Below are positions 43,482 to 52,016 of a stretch of DNA of 64,000 nt, piece after piece. Origin of the DNA: Pseudomonas sp. H3(2019). GTDB lineage: Bacteria; Pseudomonadota; Gammaproteobacteria; Pseudomonadales; Pseudomonadaceae. The notes below the pieces were generated by a model that saw only the letters and a program-made list of their open reading frames with translations, had not been told where the DNA came from and searched no databases. A program made the translations under genes and the position numbers. The DNA is taken from assembly GCF_007713465.1 (NCBI RefSeq), contig NZ_VMSG01000030.1:1-64000 (forward strand), read 5' to 3'. How positions within the stretch are numbered: the stretch's first letter is position 1; each line of letters starts with the position of its first letter.

Positions 43482-44069
43482 ATGAGTCGTGAAGCCCTGC
43501 AGGAATCGCTGTCCGCAGTGATGGATAACGAAGCGGACGAACTGGAATTGCGTCGGGTATTAAATGCCTTTGACGATGTTGAAACCCGCGAGACCTGGGC
43601 CCGTTACCAAGTCGCTCGGGCAGTCATGCACAAAGACCTGCTGATCCCACGTCTGGATCTTGCTTCGGCCGTTTCTGCTGCCCTGGCTGACGAAGCCGTA
43701 CCGGTCAAGGTCACTCGTGGTCCGTGGCGTACCGTGGGTCGTCTGGCGGTGGCCGCATCGGTGACCCTTGCTGTTCTGGCTGGCGTGCGTCTGTACAACC
43801 AGGATGAGATCGCCGGTGTCGAATTGGCCCAGCACTCCACTCAACCGGCTCTGGCTGTTCCTCAAGTAAAAGGTCCAGCCGTTTTGGCAGGCTACAATGA
43901 GAGTTCGGAAGCCACTGGTCCTATGGCCAACGGCGTATTGCAAGGTCAGCCGGGCTGGCATGATCAGCGTCTGCCAGGCTACTTGCGCCAACATGCTCAA
44001 CAAGCTGCACTGAAAGGCACTGAAAGCGCTCTGCCTTATGCTCGTGCGGCAAGCCTGGAAAACCGTTAA
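43482..44069 (+). CDS. mucA: Anti-sigma factor MucA
   Basis: 195 residues (194 in P. aeruginosa), so no mucoidy-type truncation. N-terminal AlgU-binding region MSREALQESLSAVMDNEADELELRRVL, one membrane helix at about 84-100 (VGRLAVAASVTLAVLAGVRL), periplasmic tail with PGYLRQHAQQAAL that binds MucB. Starts 32 bases after algU with GAGGAA upstream. Confidence 0.95.
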   Translation: MSREALQESLSAVMDNEADELELRRVLNAFDDVETRETWARYQVARAVMHKDLLIPRLDLASAVSAALADEAVPVKVTRGPWRTVGRLAVAASVTLAVLAGVRLYNQDEIAGVELAQHSTQPALAVPQVKGPAVLAGYNESSEATGPMANGVLQGQPGWHDQRLPGYLRQHAQQAALKGTESALPYARAASLENR

Positions 44070-44077
44070 GGAGGATC

Positions 44078-45037
44078 ATGCGCGCCATCCCTCTACTTAC
44101 GCTGCTGGTTACTGGCTGGTTTGTTGTTCCAGCCTATGCCGATGAGGCTCAGGACTGGTTGACCCGCCTGAGTCAGGCCGAACAACAGCAAAGCTTCCAA
44201 GGCACTTTCGTCTACGAGCGTAACGGTAGTTTTTCTACCCACAACATCTGGCATCGCGTCCAGGATGGCAAAGTCCGCGAGCGTTTGCTTCAGCTTGACG
44301 GTTCTGCTCAGGAAGTCGTACGTATTGATGGGCATACTCAATGCGTCAGCGGCAGCCTGGTAGCGGGGCTGGGGGATACTCCCGACTCTTCTGCTCGTGC
44401 GCTTGATCCACAAAAGCTCAAGAATTGGTACGACCTTGCCGTCACCGGCAAGTCGCGCGTGGCTGGACGCCCGGCCGTCATTGTTTCACTGACGCCGCGT
44501 GATCAGCATCGTTATGGTTTTGAATTGCACCTGGACCGCGAAACCGGCCTGCCGTTGAAGTCATTGCTGTTGAATGACAAGGGGCAGTTGCTGGAGCGTT
44601 TCCAGTTTACTCGCCTGGATACGGCTGAAGTACCTGCTGAGCGTGATCTGCAAGCAAGCTCCGAGTGCAAGGCCGTGACGCTCGAAAGCGACAAGGCATT
44701 AGCGGTGAAAGCCGCTCAGGTATGGCATTCCGACTGGTTGCCACCTGGCTTCGAACTCAGCAGCAGTAGCGCCCGCAAGGATCCGGAGACCAAGGTCCAG
44801 GTCAGCAGTTTGATGTATGACGATGGCCTGGCGCGTTTTTCGGTGTTCCTGGAGCCGCTCAATGGCGCAGTGGTTACCGATACGCGTACTCAGCTAGGCC
44901 CGACCGTTGCAGTTTCGCGACGTCTGACCACGCCCGATGGCGAGATGATGGTCACGGTAGTCGGCGAAATTCCGATCGGAACTGCTGAGCGCATTGCACT
45001 CTCCATGCGCACCGACGCCGCTGCGGCCAAGCAGTGA
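44078..45037 (+). CDS. mucB: Periplasmic regulator MucB (RseB-like)
   Basis: 319 residues. Signal peptide 1-21 (VTGWFVVPAYA). The LolA/LppX-like large domain (QQSFQGTFVYERNGSFSTHNIWHRVQDGKVRERL) and the small C-terminal domain are both present. It protects MucA from proteolysis. The gene starts 9 bases after mucA. Confidence 0.93.
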   Translation: MRAIPLLTLLVTGWFVVPAYADEAQDWLTRLSQAEQQQSFQGTFVYERNGSFSTHNIWHRVQDGKVRERLLQLDGSAQEVVRIDGHTQCVSGSLVAGLGDTPDSSARALDPQKLKNWYDLAVTGKSRVAGRPAVIVSLTPRDQHRYGFELHLDRETGLPLKSLLLNDKGQLLERFQFTRLDTAEVPAERDLQASSECKAVTLESDKALAVKAAQVWHSDWLPPGFELSSSSARKDPETKVQVSSLMYDDGLARFSVFLEPLNGAVVTDTRTQLGPTVAVSRRLTTPDGEMMVTVVGEIPIGTAERIALSMRTDAAAAKQ

Positions 45038-45285
45038 GCAGGTCCGGTGATGCTTATCAGGCAGCCAGTTAGTTGTGAAGGAGGCCAGCAATTGTCCGCT
45101 CCACAATTGAGATGTCGAAATGTTTGGTGAGCATTTCCATTTGCAAAATCTCCAAAAATTTTCTATAGGTCAGAGCCCCACGGCTCTGGCCTTGTTTGTT
45201 GTTCCCGGAGCAAAAGTACCGGTGCATGTTTCCCGGTATTCCTTGCTCCATATCGCTTAACCATGCTCGTCGTAACGGGAGCCGT
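45038..45285. other. mucB-mucD gap without mucC
   Basis: 248 bases where P. aeruginosa has mucC. No frame resembling MucC is found on the plus strand. The A+T-richer centre (45140-45170) could hold a separate mucD promoter. Confidence 0.6.
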
Positions 45286-46713
45286 ATGTCGATACTACGT
45301 TTGAAATCCTGCCTCTCCATTTTTGCCGTTGTATTGGTACTCGGTCAGGCAGTCAGTGCCCAGGCCGCCGAACTGCCTGATTTTACGCAACTGGTCGAGC
45401 AAGCCTCGCCTGCGGTAGTAAACATCAGTACCACGCAGAAGCTGCCGGACCGCAAGGTCTCCAATCAGGATATTCCGGATCTGGAAGGCTTGCCGCCGGC
45501 GCTGCGCGAGTTTCTCGAGCGCGGCATGCCGCCACAGAAGCGCTCGCCTCGTGGTCGCCAGCGTGAAGCGCAATCCCTGGGTTCAGGGTTCATCATCTCG
45601 CCTGATGGCTACATTCTGACCAACAACCATGTGATCGCCGATGCTGATGAAATCATCGTGCGTCTCGCCGATCGCAGTGAGCTTAAAGCCAAGCTGGTCG
45701 GCACTGACCCACGCTCCGATGTGGCATTGCTGAAAGTCGAGGGCAAGGGCCTGCCTGTGCTCAAATTGGGTAAATCCCAGGATCTGAAAGCTGGGCAGTG
45801 GGTTGTTGCCATCGGTTCTCCGTTTGGTTTTGACCACACGGTGACCCAGGGCATCGTCAGTGCCATTGGTCGCAGCCTGCCGAACGAAAACTATGTGCCG
45901 TTCATCCAGACCGACGTGCCGATCAACCCGGGTAACTCGGGTGGTCCGCTGTTCAACCTGGCGGGCGAAGTGGTAGGGATCAATTCGCAGATCTACACCC
46001 GTTCCGGTGGTTTCATGGGCGTGTCGTTCGCGATCCCGATCGATGTCGCCATGGATGTTTCCAATCAGCTGAAAAGCGGTGGCAAAGTCAGCCGAGGCTG
46101 GTTGGGTGTGGTGATCCAGGAAGTGAGCAAGGATCTCGCCGAGTCCTTTGGCCTGGAGAAGCCGGCCGGTGCGCTGGTGGCTCAGATCCAGGATGGCGGT
46201 CCGGCTGCCAAGGGTGGTTTGCAGGTCGGTGACGTGATCCTGAGCATGAATGGTCAGCCGATCATCATGTCAGCGGATCTGCCGCATCTGGTGGGTGCGC
46301 TCAAGGCAGGTGAGAAAGCCAAGCTTGAAGTGATTCGTGACGGCAAGCGTAAAAATGTCGATCTGACGGTTGGCGCGATTCCAGAGGAAGGCAAAGAGCT
46401 TGATGCCCTTGCCAAGCCTGGTGTCGAGCGCAGCAGCAATCGACTGGGTGTATCCGTGGCCGATTTGAGCGATGAGCAGAAAAAAGCCTTCGACCTCAAG
46501 GGTGGCGTGGTGATCAAGGACGTTCAGGAAGGTCCTGCCGCCCTGATCGGCCTGCAATCGGGTGACGTGATTACTCATTTGAACAATCAGGCAATAGGTT
46601 CCGCCAAGGAGTTCACGGAAATCGCCCAGGCGCTGCCAAAGAACCGCTCTGTATCGATGCGGGTCTTGCGTCAAGGGCGTGCCAGCTTCATTACCTTCAA
46701 ACTGGCCGAGTAA
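45286..46713 (+). CDS. mucD: Periplasmic serine protease MucD (DegP/HtrA type)
   Basis: 475 residues from ATG 45286, with a signal peptide (1-27, VSAQAAE). Catalytic triad in LTNNHVIADADE (His), SDVALLKV (Asp) and NPGNSGGPLFN (Ser); two PDZ domains (KVSRGWLGVVIQEV, GVVIKDVQEGPAALIGLQSGDVI). It degrades misfolded envelope proteins and dampens AlgU activation. An earlier in-frame ATG at 45196 would place 30 residues before the signal peptide and is rejected. Confidence 0.95.
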   Translation: MSILRLKSCLSIFAVVLVLGQAVSAQAAELPDFTQLVEQASPAVVNISTTQKLPDRKVSNQDIPDLEGLPPALREFLERGMPPQKRSPRGRQREAQSLGSGFIISPDGYILTNNHVIADADEIIVRLADRSELKAKLVGTDPRSDVALLKVEGKGLPVLKLGKSQDLKAGQWVVAIGSPFGFDHTVTQGIVSAIGRSLPNENYVPFIQTDVPINPGNSGGPLFNLAGEVVGINSQIYTRSGGFMGVSFAIPIDVAMDVSNQLKSGGKVSRGWLGVVIQEVSKDLAESFGLEKPAGALVAQIQDGGPAAKGGLQVGDVILSMNGQPIIMSADLPHLVGALKAGEKAKLEVIRDGKRKNVDLTVGAIPEEGKELDALAKPGVERSSNRLGVSVADLSDEQKKAFDLKGGVVIKDVQEGPAALIGLQSGDVITHLNNQAIGSAKEFTEIAQALPKNRSVSMRVLRQGRASFITFKLAE

Positions 46714-46731
46714 ACCGGTTAGTCACTGAAT

Positions 46732-46761
46732 AAAAAAACGCCTCGAAAGAGGCGTTTTTTT
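46732..46761. terminator. Bidirectional terminator after mucD and bepA
   Basis: Stem ACGCCTC / GAGGCGT (46738-46744 and 46749-46755), GAAA loop, A run before and T run after; it ends the algU operon and the convergent bepA. Confidence 0.92.
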
Positions 46762-46777
46762 ATGGGGCAAAGAAACG

Positions 46778-48211
46778 TCAGCCCATCATGTCCTTGACCA
46801 GGCGCTCTTGCTCCATCAGCTCCCGTTGACGCGCATCGATGCGTGACGACAGCGGGAAATTGGTGCCTGCGCGGCGTTTGGCGAAGTCCAGTTGCTGGAT
46901 CGCCTGACGGTAGTCGCCAATCAGTGCGAAGTACTCGGCGCGGGCCTGATGCAGGCCAATGATGTTGCCGGACAGGCCGCGAGTCTCGGCCACCATGTAC
47001 CAGACGTCCGGATCGTTCGGGCGGTTCTTGAGCAGGGCTTCAAGGGCTTTCTCGGCGTCGGCCGGGCGGTTCTGCTTGAGCAGCAAGTCGACCCGCACCT
47101 GATTCAGCGGATAGTTGCGCGGGTACTGCACGAGCATCCGGTCGACCCGCGTCTGTGCATCCGGCAGGCGATTGTTGGCGATGTCCAGATCGACTTGCGC
47201 CAGGTTGTAGATGATTTCGTCAGGCGACTTGGCCAGTAATTGCTTGAGGTTCTCGCGGGCGTCGTTGAACAGGCTGCCCTTGATCTGGGCGATTGCCAGG
47301 CCATAACGTGCTACGTCGCTTTTCGGGTTTTCATCGAGTTGGGCGCGAAAGCGTTTAGCGGCAAGACCCGGACTGTCTTCGTAGAACAACTGGACGCGCG
47401 CGCGAATCAGTTGATACGTCAGGCTGTCTTCCTTGCCGCCCGGTTTGAACTGCTCGGCGCGGTTACGGGTGTCGGCGATCCGCGATTCGGTGACCGGGTG
47501 AGTCAGCAGAAATTCGGGCGGTTTGGCATTGAAACGGTACTGGCGCATCAGGCGTTCGAACATGGTCGGCATCGAGCGCGGGTCGTAACCGGCTTTCTCG
47601 AGGTTGAGCATGCCGATACGGTCGGCCTCCTGCTCCTTCTCCCGGGAGAAGCGTAGTTGCTCCTGAATGGCCGCTGCCTGGGTGCTGGCGATGGCGGCGA
47701 TACCGGCGTCTCCGGCGCCAGCCGCGGCCACGATGATCCCGCCGAGCAGAGCGGCCATCATCGGGATTTGCATACGTTGCGAAGCTTCGACGCCGCGAGC
47801 AAAGTGGCGTTGCGACACGTGAGCCAATTCATGGGCGAGTACCGAAGCGTATTCGCCTTCGGTCTGGGCATTCAGAAACAGGCCGCCGTTGACCCCGACA
47901 ATCCCGCCGGGTGCGGCGAAGGCGTTGAGTTGCGGGCTGTTGATCAGAATGAACTCCAGGCGCCGGTCGTTGACCTGGCTGGTTTCCACCAGTTTATAGA
48001 CGCTGGTTTCGACGTAATCCTTGAGCAGTGGGTCGTTGAGTTGTGACACCTGGCTGCGCAGCATCGCCAGCCATGCGCGGCCCAACTGGTATTCCTGCTG
48101 TGGCGATACGATGGCAGAACTGGCATCGCCAAGTGACGGCAGGTCGTCGGCAAAGCCCGGTGAGGCTAGCAGGCAAGCGAGCGTCAGCAGGGTGGGGCGC
48201 AGAAAAGTCAT
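46778..48211 (-). CDS. bepA: Periplasmic M48 metalloprotease BepA
   Basis: 477 residues. Signal peptide 1-21 (LLASPGFA). Zinc motif HELAH at 127-131 and a Glu in EQEADRIGML; then TPR-like repeats from about 300 (YNLAQVDLDIANNRLPDAQTRVDRML, PADAEKALEALLKNRPNDPDVWY). BepA helps or removes stalled LptD during outer-membrane assembly. Start taken at 48211. Confidence 0.92.
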   Translation of the reverse strand: MTFLRPTLLTLACLLASPGFADDLPSLGDASSAIVSPQQEYQLGRAWLAMLRSQVSQLNDPLLKDYVETSVYKLVETSQVNDRRLEFILINSPQLNAFAAPGGIVGVNGGLFLNAQTEGEYASVLAHELAHVSQRHFARGVEASQRMQIPMMAALLGGIIVAAAGAGDAGIAAIASTQAAAIQEQLRFSREKEQEADRIGMLNLEKAGYDPRSMPTMFERLMRQYRFNAKPPEFLLTHPVTESRIADTRNRAEQFKPGGKEDSLTYQLIRARVQLFYEDSPGLAAKRFRAQLDENPKSDVARYGLAIAQIKGSLFNDARENLKQLLAKSPDEIIYNLAQVDLDIANNRLPDAQTRVDRMLVQYPRNYPLNQVRVDLLLKQNRPADAEKALEALLKNRPNDPDVWYMVAETRGLSGNIIGLHQARAEYFALIGDYRQAIQQLDFAKRRAGTNFPLSSRIDARQRELMEQERLVKDMMG

Positions 48212-48308
48212 GCACGAGGCCTTAGTCGACAAAGACCTTACTGTAGCCGGACACATGCGTTGCGACCAGATATTCTAGATCACTCAATCACCTATCCGGA
48301 GTGAAGCA

Positions 48309-48548
48309 ATGACCGACGCTGTAGAGCATGACGCCGAACTGGACGCCTGCGGGTTGAACTGTCCATTGCCGTTGCTCAAGGCCAAGCTGGAGCTCAATCG
48401 CCTGCCCAGCGGCGCGGTACTCAAGGTCATCGCTACCGATGCGGGTTCACAGCGCGACTTCCGCACCTTTGCCCGTTTGGCCGGTCATACGCTGCTTCAT
48501 GAAGAGGATGAGGCTGGCGTTTATCGCTACTGGCTGAAAAAAGCCTGA
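48309..48548 (+). CDS. TusA/SirA-family sulfur carrier
   Basis: 79 residues. LDACGLNCPLPLLKAKLEL carries the active CPxP with Cys18; a second Cys at 14 is usual. It transfers sulfur, for thiolation of tRNA or cofactors; the paralogue identity (TusA or YeeD/YedF type) is not certain. Divergent from bepA, followed after 31 bases by the AI-2E type permease gene. Confidence 0.85.
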   Translation: MTDAVEHDAELDACGLNCPLPLLKAKLELNRLPSGAVLKVIATDAGSQRDFRTFARLAGHTLLHEEDEAGVYRYWLKKA

Positions 48549-48579
48549 ATTTTGCGGCGTTCATTGTTAAGGAATATCG

Positions 48580-49650
48580 ATGTTCAAAGTGTTACGCGAC
48601 TGGATTCAGCGCTACTTCTCCGATGAGGAGGCCGTGGTGCTGGCCGTGCTGCTCTTTCTGGCCTTCACCGCGGTCCTGACTCTGGGCGGAATGCTCGCGC
48701 CGGTATTGGCGGGGATGGTGTTGGCGTATCTGATGCAAGGTCTGGTCAGTACCCTTGAGCGCCTGCATTTGCCCGGTGCTGCCGCGGTGGGGCTGGTGTT
48801 CGCGTTGTTCATGGGCATGTTGCTGCTATTTCTGGTCGTGGTGCTGCCGTTGCTTTGGCATCAACTGATTGCCTTGTTCAACGAACTGCCGGGCATGCTC
48901 GCCAAATGGCAGTCGTTGCTGCTGTTGCTGCCCAGGCGCTATCCACATCTGGTGTCCGATCAACAGGTGCTGCAGGCCATCGAGGTGGCGCGTGGCGAGA
49001 TTGGCAAGTTCGGTCAGTGGGCGTTGACGTTCTCGCTGTCCAGCTTGCCATTGCTGGTGAACATCATGATCTATCTGGTGCTGGTGCCGATTCTGGTGTT
49101 TTTCTTCCTCAAGGACCGGGCGATGATCGGGCAGTGGGTCCGCGGGTATCTGCCGCGCGAGCGTGCACTGATCACCCGCGTTGCCGAAGAAATGAACCGG
49201 CAGATCGCCAATTACATTCGCGGCAAGGTCATGGAAATGGTCATTTGCGGCGGGGCGACCTACATCGGCTTCGTTGCCCTGGGGCTCAATTACGCGGCAC
49301 TGCTGGCGCTGTTGGTCGGCGTTTCGGTGGTGGTACCGTATGTCGGGGCGGTGGTGGTGACCGTGCCGGTGCTGTTGATTGCCTTGTTCCAGTGGGGCTG
49401 GAGCGATCAGTTCATCTACTTGATGGCGGTCTACGGGATCATTCAGGTGCTGGACGGCAATGTGCTGGTGCCACTGCTGTTTTCGGGGGCGGTCAATCTG
49501 CACCCGGTAGCGATCATCTGCGCAGTGCTGTTGTTTGGTGGACTGTGGGGATTCTGGGGCGTGTTTTTCGCGATTCCGCTGGCCACCCTGTTCAAGGCGG
49601 TGCTGGATGCCTGGCCGCGCAAAGAACCAATTGTTGCGCCGTTGTTGTAA
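48580..49650 (+). CDS. AI-2E family transporter (PerM-like)
   Basis: 356 residues with about eight membrane helices. ANYIRGKVMEMVICGGATYIGFVALGLNYAALLALLVGVSVVVPYVGAVV is the family core, and LVPLLFSGAVNLHPVAIICAVLLFGGLWGFWGVFFAIPLA the C-terminal signature. Substrates are diverse (autoinducer-2 or Na+/H+). Co-transcription with the sulfur carrier gene is likely and conserved in Pseudomonas. Confidence 0.88.
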   Translation: MFKVLRDWIQRYFSDEEAVVLAVLLFLAFTAVLTLGGMLAPVLAGMVLAYLMQGLVSTLERLHLPGAAAVGLVFALFMGMLLLFLVVVLPLLWHQLIALFNELPGMLAKWQSLLLLLPRRYPHLVSDQQVLQAIEVARGEIGKFGQWALTFSLSSLPLLVNIMIYLVLVPILVFFFLKDRAMIGQWVRGYLPRERALITRVAEEMNRQIANYIRGKVMEMVICGGATYIGFVALGLNYAALLALLVGVSVVVPYVGAVVVTVPVLLIALFQWGWSDQFIYLMAVYGIIQVLDGNVLVPLLFSGAVNLHPVAIICAVLLFGGLWGFWGVFFAIPLATLFKAVLDAWPRKEPIVAPLL

Positions 49651-49663
49651 CCATCGCTGATCC

Positions 49664-49743
49664 GTAGGAGCAGAGCTTGCTAGCGATGAACGATGACGCG
49701 GTGTGTCAGGAACACCGTCATCGCGGGCAAGCCTTGCTCCTAC
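49664..49743. repeat. REPIN-like pair of the GTAGGAGC type
   Basis: GTAGGAGCAGAGCTTGCTAGCGA (49664-49686) faces TCGCGGGCAAGCCTTGCTCCTAC (49721-49743); a further inner stem GATGACG-CGGTGT / ACACCG-TCATC makes one long hairpin. Lies between convergent genes. Longest exact match is about 9 bases. Confidence 0.85.
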
Positions 49744-49746
49744 AGC

Positions 49747-50220
49747 TCAGGCTTTGTTCAAGGCCTGGGCCGCGGTCAATACCGCATCAACGTGCCCTGG
49801 CACCTTCACACCACGCCATTCCTGACGCAGTACACCATTCTTGTCGATCAGAAAGGTGCTGCGATCAACCCCCATGTATTCCTTGCCATAGAGCTTTTTC
49901 AGCTTGATCACGTCGAACAGCTGACAGATGGCTTCGTCCTTGTCGCTGATCAGCTCGAACGGGAACTCCTGTTTACACTTGAAGTTCTCGTGGGATTTCA
50001 GGCTGTCACGCGACACGCCGAACACTTCGGTGTTGGCGGCGGTGAACTGCGCATACTGGTCGCGAAAGCCCTGACCTTCGGTGGTGCAACCCGGCGTACT
50101 GTCCTTGGGATAGAAGTAGATCACCACTTGCTTGCCCTTGAGGGCCGCGAGGCTGACGGTCTGCCCGCTGGTGGCAGGCGCTTCGAAGTCGGTGACAGGT
50201 TGGTCGATAGCAACGGCCAT
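49747..50220 (-). CDS. bcp: Thiol peroxidase Bcp (peroxiredoxin Q)
   Basis: 157 residues, one AhpC/TSA thioredoxin fold. Peroxidatic Cys45 in YPKDSTPGCTTEGQGFRD. The resolving cysteine five residues later (Cys50 in E. coli) is Gln here; Cys82 and Cys99 remain. It reduces hydroperoxides. It lies 10 bases downstream of gcvR, as in most gamma-proteobacteria. Confidence 0.93.
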   Translation of the reverse strand: MAVAIDQPVTDFEAPATSGQTVSLAALKGKQVVIYFYPKDSTPGCTTEGQGFRDQYAQFTAANTEVFGVSRDSLKSHENFKCKQEFPFELISDKDEAICQLFDVIKLKKLYGKEYMGVDRSTFLIDKNGVLRQEWRGVKVPGHVDAVLTAAQALNKA

Positions 50221-50230
50221 GGGAGCTTCC

Positions 50231-50791
50231 TTACATTGGATTCTGTGGGCGCCACGGTTCGATCAGCGCGTCCAGGTTCAGCGCGTCGGCGAAGTCCAGG
50301 AACTGATCGCGCAGCCAGCTGATTTGTACGCCGGCCGGTAGCGTCACGGTAAACGTGGCGTTGAGCATGGTGCCGCCGGTTTGCGGCGCCTGATAGGTGT
50401 CGCAGGTCAGGTTTTCGAGCTCGACGTTATGGTCCATGAAGAATTGGCACAGCTCGTTGATGATGTCCGAGCGGTAAGCCGAGCTGACATAGGCGACATA
50501 CGGCAGGGCCTGTGGACGGTTCTCCAGCGCCGCGCTGCGTACCACGTTGACCGTGAAGGCGTGCTTTTTGGCGAGGCTCGACAGGCTGCCTTCAAGGCGC
50601 GCCAGTGCATCCCAGCTACCGGAAATCTCGAGGACCAACGCACTGCACTCGCCATGACGGGTCAGGCGAGAGGTGACCACGGCACAGCGGTTTTCATGGC
50701 TGGCGCGGCACAGGACGTTAGTCAGCTCCATGGGGTTGGCGCCGAGGGCACTGATGACAAGGAATTGTTCGCGAACTGTGGGGGTGGACAT
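50231..50791 (-). CDS. gcvR: Glycine cleavage system transcriptional repressor GcvR-like
   Basis: 186 residues, two ACT domains (about 8-85, with LVISALGANPMELTNVLCRASHENRC, and 93-175, with YVAYVSSAYRSDIINELCQFFMDHNV). Typical GcvR: it senses glycine and blocks GcvA activation in E. coli. Forms a unit with bcp; divergent from dapA. Confidence 0.88.
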   Translation of the reverse strand: MSTPTVREQFLVISALGANPMELTNVLCRASHENRCAVVTSRLTRHGECSALVLEISGSWDALARLEGSLSSLAKKHAFTVNVVRSAALENRPQALPYVAYVSSAYRSDIINELCQFFMDHNVELENLTCDTYQAPQTGGTMLNATFTVTLPAGVQISWLRDQFLDFADALNLDALIEPWRPQNPM

Positions 50792-51120
50792 GCAGCATTC
50801 CTAAAGCGATGAGCGGTCGGTACTTATCAAGGGCCGATTCGTCGGGGTGGGCGTCCGGATGCGAAATCAAAAAGCCCGAACCAGATGGTTGCGACGAGCT
50901 CCAGTGAGGCGAGATCGGGTAGGCGGCAACGCAGGATCAGGGCTTGTGAGGCCGAAAGTGGAGGCTGGAACCCGGCGTACGAGCCTGTCGGTACTGATCA
51001 AAGTCTGAAGGGTAGCGAAAACCGGCGCTCAGGGGAATGGCGCGAGCGCAGTACTTCGCTTGTACAAGCATCTTGGCGCCAGTACCATTACCGTTCTCTT
51101 TTTCCGGCAGGAGCGGTTGC
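50792..51120. other. gcvR-dapA divergent intergenic region
   Basis: 329 bases with the promoters of gcvR-bcp and dapA. I see no gene; searched for a glycine riboswitch pattern and found none. GGCAGGAGC before 51121 is the dapA ribosome binding site. Confidence 0.45.
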
Positions 51121-51999
51121 ATGATTGCGGGCAGTATGGTGGCACTGGTCACACCCATGGATGCACAGGGTCGTCTTGACTGGGACAGCCTGAGCAAACT
51201 GGTGGACTTTCACCTGCAAAACGGCACCCACGCCATTGTGGCGGTCGGCACCACAGGTGAGTCTGCGACCCTTGACGTGAACGAACACATCGAAGTGATT
51301 CGTCGCGTAGTCAAGCAGGTCAACGGTCGTATCCCGGTGATCGCCGGTACCGGCGCCAATTCGACGCGCGAAGCGATCGAGCTGACCACCAATGCGAAGA
51401 CCGCCGGCGCCGATGCGTGCCTGCTGGTAACGCCGTACTACAACAAGCCGACGCAAGAAGGCCTGTACCTGCACTTCAAGACCATCGCCGAAGCTGTCGA
51501 CATCCCGCAGATCCTCTACAACGTGCCGGGTCGTACCGCGTGCGACATGCAGGCCGAGACGGTCATCCGCCTGTCGACCGTGAAGAACATCATCGGCATC
51601 AAGGAAGCCACGGGCGATCTTTCGCGCGCCAAGGCCATCCTCGACGGTGTCAGCAAGGACTTCCTGGTGATTTCCGGTGACGACGCCACCGCAGTCGAAC
51701 TGATCCTGCTGGGCGGCAAGGGCAATATCTCGGTGACCGCCAACGTTGCACCGCGTGAAATGGCCGACCTGTGTATCGCCGCTCTGAATGGCGACGCCGT
51801 GAAAGCCCGCGCGATCCACGAAAAGCTGATGCCGCTCAATAAAACCCTGTTTATCGAATCCAACCCCATCCCCGTGAAATGGGCGCTGCATGAAATGGGC
51901 TTGATGCCGGACGGTATCCGTCTGCCGCTCACCTGGCTCAGCGAAGCCTGTCACGAACCGCTGCGGCAGGCCATGCGCCAGTCCGGCGTATTGGTTTAA
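51121..51999 (+). CDS. dapA: 4-hydroxy-tetrahydrodipicolinate synthase
   Basis: 292 residues. MIAGSMVALVTPM is the standard N-terminus and fixes the start at 51121. Active site: Thr44-Thr45 (GTTGES), Tyr133 and Arg138 (LYNVPGRTACD) and the Schiff-base Lys161 (GIKEATGD), all at the canonical numbers. It condenses pyruvate with aspartate semialdehyde in lysine synthesis. Followed 17 bases later by bamC, the conserved pairing. Confidence 0.97.
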   Translation: MIAGSMVALVTPMDAQGRLDWDSLSKLVDFHLQNGTHAIVAVGTTGESATLDVNEHIEVIRRVVKQVNGRIPVIAGTGANSTREAIELTTNAKTAGADACLLVTPYYNKPTQEGLYLHFKTIAEAVDIPQILYNVPGRTACDMQAETVIRLSTVKNIIGIKEATGDLSRAKAILDGVSKDFLVISGDDATAVELILLGGKGNISVTANVAPREMADLCIAALNGDAVKARAIHEKLMPLNKTLFIESNPIPVKWALHEMGLMPDGIRLPLTWLSEACHEPLRQAMRQSGVLV

Positions 52000-52016
52000 T
52001 TGAGGAAGTACAACGC

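Noticed and set aside
50792..51120. Glycine riboswitch beside gcvR
   Set aside because: No matching stem-loops or conserved core were found; GcvR itself is a protein regulator and gcv operon genes are absent.
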